From NCBI GenBank assembly GCA_023402845.1, contig JAEYFP010000056.1:1-55358 (forward strand): 55,358 bases of DNA, in the 5' to 3' direction. A program made the position numbers and the translations under genes. Positions 25,874-33,658 of the stretch are shown piece by piece. The notes under the pieces were generated by a model. That model was not told where the DNA came from. It did not search any database and was given only the letters and a program-made list of their open reading frames with translations. The first letter of the stretch is position 1. Each line of letters starts with the position of its first letter. This stretch comes from Bacillota bacterium (lineage in GTDB: Bacteria; Bacillota; Clostridia; Lachnospirales; Lachnospiraceae).

Positions 25874-25954
25874 ATGCGCAGCTTCGCGCGCGGAACAAAA
25901 GCTGTGCTACCGGACTATTTGGACGCGAGAGTGGACGAAGCACACTTTTGTTCT
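25874..25954 (+). repeat. Palindromic repeat unit C (truncated after hairpin 1)
   Basis: Matches unit B through the head and hairpin 1, then diverges after CACACTTTTGTTCT. The pyrB RBS and start follow about 30 bp later. Confidence 0.85.
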
Positions 25955-26002
25955 GCATAATTCCGCACAAGAAATGAAAATAAAAGAAAAGAGGAAAACA
26001 AC

Positions 26003-26926
26003 ATGAGACATTTAATGAGTCCGTTGGATTTTTCGGTAGAGGAGCTGGATCACCTTCTCGATCTTGCCGGAGACATCCAAAACAATCCGAAAAAGTATGC
26101 ACACATCTGTGACGGTAAAATACTTGCAACGTGCTTTTATGAACCAAGCACAAGAACACGCTTGAGTTTCGAATCGGCTATGATGCATTTGGGCGGGAAG
26201 GTTCTAGGTTTTGCCTCCGCGGATTCCTCTTCTGCCGCGAAGGGAGAAAGCGTTTCTGATACGATCCGCATGATTTCCTGCTATGCGGATATCTGCGCAA
26301 TGCGCCATCCAAAGGAGGGAGCTCCGATGGTTGCCTCTTCAAAGGCCTCCATTCCGGTAATCAATGCCGGTGACGGCGGACACCAACATCCGACACAGAC
26401 GCTGACCGATCTGCTCACCATTCGCTCTTTAAAAGGTCATTTGGACCATTTGACGATCGGGCTTTGCGGCGATCTCAAATTCGGGCGTACCGTTCATTCA
26501 CTGATCAACGCGCTCATCCGTTATCCCGGCGTCTCATTCATTTTTATCTCGCCGGAGGAACTGCGTATCCCCGATTATATTCGGGAGGATGTGCTTGGAA
26601 AAAATCAGATACCTTTTAAAGAGGTCATTCGTCTGGAAAATGTCATGCCTGAACTGGATCTTCTTTATATGACCCGCGTACAAAAGGAACGTTTCTTTAA
26701 TGAAGAGGATTATGTCCGTCTGAAGGATTTTTACATACTGGACAAAGAAAAAATGGAGCTGGCACGTAAAGAGATGCTCATTCTTCACCCGCTTCCGCGC
26801 GTTAACGAAATTTCCGTGGAGGTAGATGACGATCCCCGCGCAGTTTATTTTAAACAGGTAAAGTTCGGGGTTTATGTTCGGATGGCTCTGATCCTGACAC
26901 TGCTTGAGCTGGTGCCACTTGACTGA
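26003..26926 (+). CDS. pyrB: Aspartate carbamoyltransferase catalytic chain
   Basis: Condenses carbamoyl phosphate and aspartate in pyrimidine synthesis. The 307-aa protein has the carbamoyl-phosphate motif FYEPSTRTRLSFESA near residues 46-60, HPTQTLTDL near 130 and the Asp-binding MTRVQKERF. It forms the dodecameric enzyme with PyrI. RBS GAGGAAAACAAC precedes the ATG. It is reached only by transcripts that pass the attenuator at 25639-25668 and the repeat array. Confidence 0.96.
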   Translation: MRHLMSPLDFSVEELDHLLDLAGDIQNNPKKYAHICDGKILATCFYEPSTRTRLSFESAMMHLGGKVLGFASADSSSAAKGESVSDTIRMISCYADICAMRHPKEGAPMVASSKASIPVINAGDGGHQHPTQTLTDLLTIRSLKGHLDHLTIGLCGDLKFGRTVHSLINALIRYPGVSFIFISPEELRIPDYIREDVLGKNQIPFKEVIRLENVMPELDLLYMTRVQKERFFNEEDYVRLKDFYILDKEKMELARKEMLILHPLPRVNEISVEVDDDPRAVYFKQVKFGVYVRMALILTLLELVPLD

Positions 26927-26986
26927 AGTGTCATCACTGCCGTAAATTCGAGGTTTATCTAACAAAATATAGAAGGAGGAAATAAC

Positions 26987-27421
26987 ATGTTAAATGTAGG
27001 AAAAATCGAAGAAGGCTTCGTGCTGGATCATATCCATGCCGGAAAAAGTCTGTCTATCTATCATGATCTGAAATTAGACGAGCTTGATTGTACCGTAGCA
27101 ATTATTAAAAATGCAAAGAGCAGTAAGATGGGAAAGAAGGATATTCTGAAAGTTGAATGCGACATCGACATGCTCGACCTGGATATCCTCGGCTTCATTG
27201 ACCACAACATCACAATCAACGTCATCAAGGACGGTGAGATCGTTCAGAAAAAGGATCTGGTCCTTCCTAAGGAAATCCGCAGCGTCATCAAATGTAAAAA
27301 TCCCCGCTGCATCACTTCCATTGAGCAGGAACTGACGCACATCTTCGTATTGACCGATGCCGAAAGAGAAATTTACCGCTGTAAATACTGTGAGGAGCAG
27401 TATAACGGACACGGACTGTAA
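26987..27421 (+). CDS. pyrI: Aspartate carbamoyltransferase regulatory chain
   Basis: A 144-aa allosteric chain that binds nucleotides through its N-terminal domain and PyrB through a C-terminal zinc ribbon. The four zinc ligands are visible in CKNPRC and CKYCEE. AGAAGGAGG gives a very strong RBS 60 bp after pyrB. The operon ends at the terminator 27435. Confidence 0.95.
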   Translation: MLNVGKIEEGFVLDHIHAGKSLSIYHDLKLDELDCTVAIIKNAKSSKMGKKDILKVECDIDMLDLDILGFIDHNITINVIKDGEIVQKKDLVLPKEIRSVIKCKNPRCITSIEQELTHIFVLTDAEREIYRCKYCEEQYNGHGL

Positions 27422-27434
27422 GGATTGGAAAATA

Positions 27435-27474
27435 AAAATATACAAGGCTTTCCTAGATGCCTTGTATATTTTTT
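27435..27474 (+). terminator. Terminator of pyrBI
   Basis: AAAATATACAAGGC and GCCTTGTATATTTT form a 14-bp perfect stem with a 10-nt loop and continue into a T-run. The A/T symmetry also allows it to stop the convergent proA transcript. Confidence 0.9.
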
Positions 27475-27504
27475 GTCTATGCTGTTACCCATTTATTCTT
27501 ACAA

Positions 27505-28764
27505 TCAAGGCCGCACCTGACCGGTACCGTATATTTTATATTTAATCGAGGTAAGCTCTTTGAGGCCCATCGGTCCTCTCGCGTGCATCTTCTGTGTGCT
27601 GATGCCGATTTCGGCACCGAAGCCGAATTCAAAGCCATCCGTATAACGGGTGGAGGCATTTACATAAACCGCCGCCGCATCCACACCATTTAAAAACAGT
27701 TCGGCATTTTCCATGTCATTTGTAATGATTGCCTCAGAATGGTGCGTCGAATACCGGTTGATATGCTCGACAGCCTCCTCTACACTCGAAACAATCTGCA
27801 AAGAAATGATGGCATCCAAATATTCGGTTCCCCAATCCTCTTCTGTCGCGTGCTTCATGCCTGGGCAGTCCTTCCCGCAAATGGAAAATACCTTTTCACC
27901 CGCGCGAATCTCTACCTGTTTTCCTGTCAGCCGCTCATAAATCGCCGGAATTGCTCTGTCCGCAATCTTTTCATGAACCAGCAGCGATTCGCATGCATTG
28001 CAGACACCCATTCGCTGTGTCTTTGCATTATCAATAATCTCTACCGCCATACTAAGCTCTGCCGTCTCATCCACAAAAATATGGCAATTGCCCGTACCGG
28101 TCTCAATCACTGGAATCGTCGCATTTTCAAGCACGGAACGGATCAGACCTGCACCGCCGCGCGGAATCAGCAAATCGACGTATGCGTTCAGCCTCATAAA
28201 TTCGGTCGCAACTCTCCTGTCCGTATCTTCTATCAAAAGCAGCGCATCCTGCGGAAGTCCGGCATTTTTTAATGCCTCCCGCATCACTCGTACAATGGCA
28301 ATATTTGAATGGATTGCATCGGTTCCGCCACGCAGAATCACAGCATTACCCGACTTAAAGCAAAGCCCGAAAGCGTCCGCCGTCACATTTGGCCTGGACT
28401 CATAAATAATGCCGAGCACGCCCATGGGCACACGCACCTTTTTTATTAATAATCCGTTCGGCCTCCGGTTTTCGCTCAAAACCTCTCCGATCGGATCCGG
28501 AAGTTCTGCGACCTGTCTTAACCCCTCCGCCATCCCGCAAAGCCTGTCGTGGCTCAATTTAAGCCGATCAATCATGGCCTCAGATATTCCGGCCTTCACC
28601 GCGCCCTCTACATCGATCGCATTTTCCTGCATGATCAGCGCTTCTTCCTTAAGCAGCGCTTTTGCCGCCTCTAAAAGCCCTTCATTTTTCTGCCGCTCTG
28701 TCAGCAGATTCATTGCTTGTGCAGCGGCTTTTGCCCGCTTTCCAAGTTCATTTAAATATTCCAT
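27505..28764 (-). CDS. proA: Gamma-glutamyl phosphate reductase
   Basis: Second step of proline synthesis: NADPH reduction of gamma-glutamyl phosphate to the semialdehyde. The 419-aa aldehyde-dehydrogenase-fold protein has the cofactor region around SRPNVTADAFGLCFKSGNA and the catalytic cysteine in GVCNACESLL. RBS GGAGG precedes the ATG. proB is not in this window. It follows the RNase P RNA gene on the same strand. Confidence 0.95.
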   Translation of the reverse strand: MEYLNELGKRAKAAAQAMNLLTERQKNEGLLEAAKALLKEEALIMQENAIDVEGAVKAGISEAMIDRLKLSHDRLCGMAEGLRQVAELPDPIGEVLSENRRPNGLLIKKVRVPMGVLGIIYESRPNVTADAFGLCFKSGNAVILRGGTDAIHSNIAIVRVMREALKNAGLPQDALLLIEDTDRRVATEFMRLNAYVDLLIPRGGAGLIRSVLENATIPVIETGTGNCHIFVDETAELSMAVEIIDNAKTQRMGVCNACESLLVHEKIADRAIPAIYERLTGKQVEIRAGEKVFSICGKDCPGMKHATEEDWGTEYLDAIISLQIVSSVEEAVEHINRYSTHHSEAIITNDMENAELFLNGVDAAAVYVNASTRYTDGFEFGFGAEIGISTQKMHARGPMGLKELTSIKYKIYGTGQVRP

Positions 28765-28813
28765 TTTTTTTGCCTCCGGTACAAATTACATCTCTTTAAA
28801 TATTCATTTTACA

Positions 28814-28833
28814 GACCATTCCATGGAATGATC
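28814..28833. repeat. Imperfect palindrome between rnpB and proA
   Basis: GACCATTCCATGGAATGATC is a nearly perfect 20-bp palindrome (one non-complementary pair, G-U in RNA), just beyond the 3' end of RNase P RNA. No T-run follows. It could be a 3'-processing or weak termination structure, or a proA operator. Confidence 0.4.
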
Positions 28834-28847
28834 AATAAAGCAGAAAA

Positions 28848-29222
28848 ACAGGAGCGGAACGATAAGCCGGGTTCTGTTGGGACATCAAGATGTCCCCGAC
28901 AATCATCTATCTGGTACTGCCGTTACCGGCAGACTCAAGCGACCCACCTGAAAGCACGGCGGGCAGCCGTATCGCTTTCTATTCGGTCTTGCTTCGAATG
29001 GGGTTTACATGTGCCCTCTTTGTTGCCAAAGAGGCGGTAGTCTCTTACGCTGCCCTTCCACCCTTACCTGCCAAAAGCAGGCGGTATATTTCTGTTGCAC
29101 TGGCCTTGGAGTCACCTCCACCGGACGTTATCCGGCACCCTGCCCTATGAAGCCCGGACTTTCCTCGGCTGCGGCCTTTCGGCACCTGCAGCCGCGATTG
29201 TCTGTTCCACTCCTGTTCTACT
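28848..29222 (-). ncRNA. rnpB: RNase P RNA
   Basis: The catalytic RNA that matures tRNA 5' ends. On the minus strand, the 5' segment ACAGGAGTGGAAC pairs with the 3' segment GTTCCGCTCCTGT to form helix P1. The universally conserved GAGGAAAGTCCGGGCT follows the first domain, and the conserved ACAGAACCCGGCTTAT closes the 3' side. The overall pattern suits bacterial type A. The ends are estimated from P1. The 5' end is only about 10 bp from the stop of the kinase gene, so its promoter must lie inside that gene or it is processed from the operon transcript. Confidence 0.93.
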
Positions 29223-29232
29223 CATCTCTGAC

Positions 29233-30900
29233 CTATACGTGAAAAATACTTCCTCCCACAAATTCCCGCAAAATTGAATTATTCGGAAGGTTCTCACTCG
29301 TCACGCCGAGAAAATAATCTAAAAATTTAAGCAGTCGCTTCGCTTCCTGATATTCAGGATCACTTTTATCAATATGAAAAAGCAGCGGCTCCGCAAACTG
29401 CTTCAATACGGAAAGCTCATAAACCAACGCGGAATTAAACATCGCATCCGATGATTCCTGATAGGGGAAAATATTTTCCTCTTCCCCCCTCCTGACCGAC
29501 TGCCACATGGAAAGCGTCTTTTGTGCGGACGCGCCTCTCGTACGATAGTCCCGTACCATTCTGCGGATCAGCCTTCCGTCCGTCGTCGAAATCCGGTTAT
29601 GCTCATCGACATTAAGTGAGGTCAGCGCACTGATATAAATCTTATACTTGCTCTCTGCCGGAAGTGAATAGGACATTTGTTCATTCAAACCATGAATGCC
29701 TTCAATGACGAGTACATCCTCCGGCCCGAGTGTTTTATAATTTCCTCGGTACTCCCTCTTTCCCGTCTTGAAATTAAATGAAGGCAGCTCGACAGTCTTT
29801 CCCGCAAGCAGCTCACACATATCTCTGTTAAAACCCTCAACATCAATCGCCCCAAGACACTCAAAATTGTAATCTCCATTTTCATCTCTCGGCGTTTTTT
29901 CGCGCTCCACAAAATAATCGTCCACCCCGATCGGGTGAGGCTTCAGTCCATGCGCCAAAAGCTGGATAGACAGTCGATGAGAAAAGGTAGTTTTCCCCGA
30001 AGAGGATGGTCCGGCGATCATAACAAACTTTTTGCTGCCTTTTTTTACAATGTCTGCCGCTATATCGGAAATCTTACTCTCCTGCAGCGCCTCCTGTATA
30101 AGAACCAGCTCCTGCAGACCCCCTTCACATATGCGGTCATTCAAAGCACCCACCGTGTCAATGCCTATCTTTTCACCCCACTCATTTGTCTCCTTCATCG
30201 TCTGATACAGCTTATGCTGCGGTTCAAACGGCGGTATTTCCTCCGGCTTTTTCCTCGTCGGAAGCTGCAGCACGAAGCCGGAATCATAGAGAAACAGCTC
30301 ATAATGCTTAATATAGCCCGTGCTTGGCACCATATATCCGTAATAATAATCCTGAAAATCACCAATGCTGTAAACATTAACCTTAGAAGCACGGCGATAT
30401 TTAAACAAGCGCTCTTTGTCCGTCATCCCGCGCTCCCTGAAAATCTGAATCGCGTCATCCACAGAATAGGATGTTTTCCAAATCGGAATATCTTCCAAAA
30501 CCATGTCGTCCATTCTCTGCTTCACACAATCCAGAAATGCCTGATCAATCGTGAAATCACCGGAAGCATTACAGAAAATGCCCTTGCTGACAGAATACTC
30601 CACCTTGATTTTATTAAGCCTCTCTTCTCCGATCACATCATGTATCGCCTTTATCAGCAAAAGGCAAACACTTCGGCGATAGGTCTTAAAGCCCGTTCTG
30701 TCCTTAACGGTCTTGAACTCAAGGATACAATCCCTGTTCAGCCTTTTGTGAAGTTCATTCAGCTTTCCGTTTATGGATACAAGCACGATCTGCGCATCAT
30801 AATCGCTCTGGTATTCCTTTACGATTTCTTCATATGCGATTCCGGCTTTATATTCCTTGACCACATCGCCGATCGTTACCTTCACTGTTTTGTTTTCCAT
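29233..30900 (-). CDS. Uridine kinase-like nucleoside kinase with TGS-like N-terminus
   Basis: A protein of about 555 aa. Residues 1-60 form a TGS/ubiquitin-like segment. A middle region resembles threonyl-tRNA-synthetase-associated domains, and the C-terminal kinase has P-loop IAGPSSSGKTTFSHRL and a downstream VIEGIHGLN as in uridine/phosphoribulokinases. This composite is widespread in Clostridia, and its substrate is unproven. GGGAGGG precedes ATG 30900; a TTG 12 nt upstream is less likely. It is the last protein gene of the dgt-dnaG-rpoD cluster. Confidence 0.85.
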   Translation of the reverse strand: MENKTVKVTIGDVVKEYKAGIAYEEIVKEYQSDYDAQIVLVSINGKLNELHKRLNRDCILEFKTVKDRTGFKTYRRSVCLLLIKAIHDVIGEERLNKIKVEYSVSKGIFCNASGDFTIDQAFLDCVKQRMDDMVLEDIPIWKTSYSVDDAIQIFRERGMTDKERLFKYRRASKVNVYSIGDFQDYYYGYMVPSTGYIKHYELFLYDSGFVLQLPTRKKPEEIPPFEPQHKLYQTMKETNEWGEKIGIDTVGALNDRICEGGLQELVLIQEALQESKISDIAADIVKKGSKKFVMIAGPSSSGKTTFSHRLSIQLLAHGLKPHPIGVDDYFVEREKTPRDENGDYNFECLGAIDVEGFNRDMCELLAGKTVELPSFNFKTGKREYRGNYKTLGPEDVLVIEGIHGLNEQMSYSLPAESKYKIYISALTSLNVDEHNRISTTDGRLIRRMVRDYRTRGASAQKTLSMWQSVRRGEEENIFPYQESSDAMFNSALVYELSVLKQFAEPLLFHIDKSDPEYQEAKRLLKFLDYFLGVTSENLPNNSILREFVGGSIFHV

Positions 30901-30939
30901 GTTCCCTCCCAATTAAGATAAGATGATCCATTTGCTTAA

Positions 30940-31722
30940 TCAGCAAAATACAAACGGCGGTTTCATACCGTGTGTAAATACTGTCAGATCGGTAAATTCT
31001 CTTTTTAAGAATTCCTTCATATATGGAACGAAAATCTTTTCAATCCCGAAATGTCCGGCATCAATCACCTGCAAGCCCTGCGCGTTTGCATCGATCCCTT
31101 CATGATGGTCAATATCTCCCGTAATGAAAACATCGGCACCGGCATCAATCGCATTTTGGATCATACTCTTTCCGGAACCCGGACAAATAGCCGCCGTTTC
31201 AATCATCGACTCCATATCACCAAACACTTTTACCTGTTCTATATGAAAGCATTTCTTTATATATTCCGCACATTCCGCCAAATTCATAATATGGGGCAGT
31301 TTTCCTACCCTGCCGAAGCCCTCACTCGCAATTTCATCCGAAAAAGTGACGTCAAGCACCTCCCGCTTTCTTAAACCGATTTCATCCGCCGCCGCATCTG
31401 CCATGCCCATCACGTCAAAATTAGTATGCATCGCATAATAGGCAACATCATGCCTCGCAAGGCGCAGTACCCTGCGTCCGATAAAATGCTCTGAATTCAC
31501 CTTTTTTAATGGAGAAAAAATGAGAGGGTGATGTGTTAAAAGCAAATCTGCCTGCAGCTCGATTGCATTTTGGACGACTTCATCCGTCGCATCAAGTGCG
31601 ATGTACACCTTCCTGACCTCTTTTTCCTTTCTGCCCACGAGAAGCCCTACATTATCCCAATCCGCAGCATAGGATGGCGGCGACAGCTCTTCGAGCTTTG
31701 CAATTATTTCATGACATTTCAT
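30940..31722 (-). CDS. Nif3-like dinuclear metal-centre protein (YqfO family)
   Basis: A protein of about 260 aa in the Nif3 family, which forms hexameric rings with a two-metal site. Members have been annotated as GTP cyclohydrolase I type 2. Visible motifs are ADWDNVGLLVG at the N-terminus, LLTHHPLIFSP in the middle and TGDIDHHEG with the late ligand region DAGHFGIE. The start at 31722 has AAAGGAG 7 nt upstream; a 48-codon upstream extension overlaps trmK and is rejected. The family usually sits next to trmK, as here. Confidence 0.88.
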   Translation of the reverse strand: MKCHEIIAKLEELSPPSYAADWDNVGLLVGRKEKEVRKVYIALDATDEVVQNAIELQADLLLTHHPLIFSPLKKVNSEHFIGRRVLRLARHDVAYYAMHTNFDVMGMADAAADEIGLRKREVLDVTFSDEIASEGFGRVGKLPHIMNLAECAEYIKKCFHIEQVKVFGDMESMIETAAICPGSGKSMIQNAIDAGADVFITGDIDHHEGIDANAQGLQVIDAGHFGIEKIFVPYMKEFLKREFTDLTVFTHGMKPPFVFC

Positions 31723-31736
31723 TCGGCTTCTCCTTT

Positions 31737-32471
31737 CTAGTTCAGCTCTCTTGCAAATTCCATCAGATTTTCGGCATCCAGCAGAGAAAGAGCTTCCTTC
31801 ACAAGTCTCAGCTCCTCCTCCACTTCTGTAAGTCTCATCCGTACCCGTTCGGTCGGCTCCTGACATGCCAGTTCCTGATAAAGTCTCGCGTGATACTGTT
31901 TTTCTTGAAGAAGTAACTGATGAAGCACCGGATGTTCCTCATGAAGAAGAATTTTTCCATATTTGTAGTAGATTTCTTTTTCCAGATGCATCTCCCCATG
32001 AACAGCCTTCATCATCGGATAATACTTTTCATCCTCATATACGATTGACTCCGAACTAATTCGATAATGCGCTTCCTCGAGAAAACGCCTGACCTTTGCG
32101 ACCTCCGACTGCGGCTGTAAAATGATCTCTTGCACCTGATCGCAGACCGCTTTTCCTTCCGTCAAAATGCGGATCATTAAACGGCCGCCCATGCCGGCCA
32201 TGATGAGGCAGTCCGCCTCACCGGGCCTGATTTGTGCCAGTCCGTCCGAAAGTCTTGTCTCGATATATGTAGAAAGTCCCGCATCCCGGATATGTTCCTT
32301 TGCCCGCCTAAGAGGACCCTGATTGATATCCGTCGCTATAATATGCGCCGCGAGCTTCTTTTCCGTTAAATACATGGACAGATAACCATGATCACAGCCA
32401 ATATCCGCCACACGAAGTCCAGGTGTCACAAGCTCCGCCACATTTTGCAGCCGTTCCGAAAGTATCGTCAT
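31737..32471 (-). CDS. trmK: tRNA (adenine-22-N1) methyltransferase
   Basis: An SAM-dependent methyltransferase of about 244 aa that modifies A22 in tRNA D-loops. It has the Rossmann motif VADIGCDHGYLS, the family IIATDINQGPLRRA and MAGMGGRLM motifs, and a C-terminal coiled-coil rich in Glu. A GTG 9 nt upstream is possible, but ATG 32471 with GGTG 6 nt before is preferred. It follows rpoD by about 20 bp. Confidence 0.9.
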   Translation of the reverse strand: MTILSERLQNVAELVTPGLRVADIGCDHGYLSMYLTEKKLAAHIIATDINQGPLRRAKEHIRDAGLSTYIETRLSDGLAQIRPGEADCLIMAGMGGRLMIRILTEGKAVCDQVQEIILQPQSEVAKVRRFLEEAHYRISSESIVYEDEKYYPMMKAVHGEMHLEKEIYYKYGKILLHEEHPVLHQLLLQEKQYHARLYQELACQEPTERVRMRLTEVEEELRLVKEALSLLDAENLMEFARELN

Positions 32472-32490
32472 TATTTTCACCGGCCTTATA

Positions 32491-33600
32491 CTAATCCAGA
32501 TAATCCTTGAGCTTTCTGCTTCTGCTCGGATGTCTCAGCTTTCTTAACGCCTTTGCTTCAATCTGTCGGATTCGCTCACGTGTCACGTTGAATTCCTTGC
32601 CTACTTCCTCCAGCGTGCGGGCACGTCCGTCATCCAGTCCGAAACGAAGACGCAGCACCTTCTGCTCCCGCTCCGTCAATGTGCTGAGCACCTCGACAAG
32701 CTGCTCCTTTAGCAGTGTAAAGGCCGCGGCATCGGCCGGTACCGGCACGTTGTCGTCCTGAATAAAGTCACCGAGGTGACTGTCCTCCTCTTCACCGATC
32801 GGCGTTTCCAAAGAAACCGGCTCCTGTGAAATTTTTAATATTTCGCGGACGCGCTCTACCGGAAGATTCATCTCTACGGCAATTTCCTCGGGGGTCGGTT
32901 CCCTGCCAAGCTCCTGCAGCAATTGCCTGCTGACACGAATCAATTTATTGATCGTTTCCACCATGTGCACGGGGATTCGAATCGTTCTGGCCTGATCCGC
33001 GATCGCTCGCGTGATTGCCTGACGAATCCACCATGTCGCATAGGTACTGAATTTATAACCTTTTCTGTAGTCAAATTTTTCTACGGCCTTAATTAAACCG
33101 AGATTTCCTTCCTGAATAAGGTCCAAAAACAGCATTCCGCGTCCGACATAGCGCTTCGCAATACTGACAACAAGACGCAGATTCGCTTCCGCAAGGCGCT
33201 TCTTTGCCTCTGCGTCACCCATCTCCATTTTCTTCGCCAGTTCAATTTCCTCGTCCGCATTTAAAAGCGGCACCTTGCCGATTTCCTTTAAATACATTCT
33301 CACGGGATCCTCGATGCTGACACCGTCCGGCACGGAAAGATCAATACTTTCCACATCGACCTCATCTTCCTCCGTCAGGATAATTTCTTCATCCTCATCA
33401 TCATCCTCTGTCATTCTGAGTACATCGATGCCGTTTTGCTCCAGAAATTCAAAAATGCGCTCGTAATGCTCCTCCGATAATTCGATATCGGAAAAGCATT
33501 CTGTGATTTCCTGGTTTTCCAAAACATTTTTTCTCTTTTTGGCAATGTCTAGCAATTCTTTCAGCTTCTCCTCAAACCTTGCCTGTGTGTTCTCATCCAT
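32491..33600 (-). CDS. rpoD: Primary sigma factor RpoD (SigA)
   Basis: Housekeeping sigma factor, about 369 aa, with a short acidic region 1.1 (EDDDEDEEIILTEEDEVD). It has regions 1.2 (DPVRMYLKEIGKVPLL), 2 (RLVVSIAKRYVGRGMLFLDL, FSTYATWWIRQAITRAI), 3, and 4.2 (TLEEVGKEFNVTRERIRQIE). Promoters called in this window fit its TTGACA/TATAAT preference. ATG 33600 is used, with GGAGG 11 nt upstream; an in-frame ATG at 33618 overlaps that RBS. Confidence 0.96.
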   Translation of the reverse strand: MDENTQARFEEKLKELLDIAKKRKNVLENQEITECFSDIELSEEHYERIFEFLEQNGIDVLRMTEDDDEDEEIILTEEDEVDVESIDLSVPDGVSIEDPVRMYLKEIGKVPLLNADEEIELAKKMEMGDAEAKKRLAEANLRLVVSIAKRYVGRGMLFLDLIQEGNLGLIKAVEKFDYRKGYKFSTYATWWIRQAITRAIADQARTIRIPVHMVETINKLIRVSRQLLQELGREPTPEEIAVEMNLPVERVREILKISQEPVSLETPIGEEEDSHLGDFIQDDNVPVPADAAAFTLLKEQLVEVLSTLTEREQKVLRLRFGLDDGRARTLEEVGKEFNVTRERIRQIEAKALRKLRHPSRSRKLKDYLD

Positions 33601-33658
33601 TGTCGTAAAAACCTCCATATTTGTTTTCCTATTGCTGATTCATTGCATATCTTTTACC

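Noticed and set aside
25669..25954. CRISPR array upstream of pyrB
   Set aside because: Unit lengths (82, 123, about 81 bp) and near-identity across the whole unit show a tandem palindromic repeat, not short repeats with unique spacers. No cas genes are present.
29935..30921. 328-aa plus-strand frame opposite the nucleoside kinase gene
   Set aside because: The kinase frame has clear P-loop and TGS-like motifs and an ideal RBS; the opposite frame has none.
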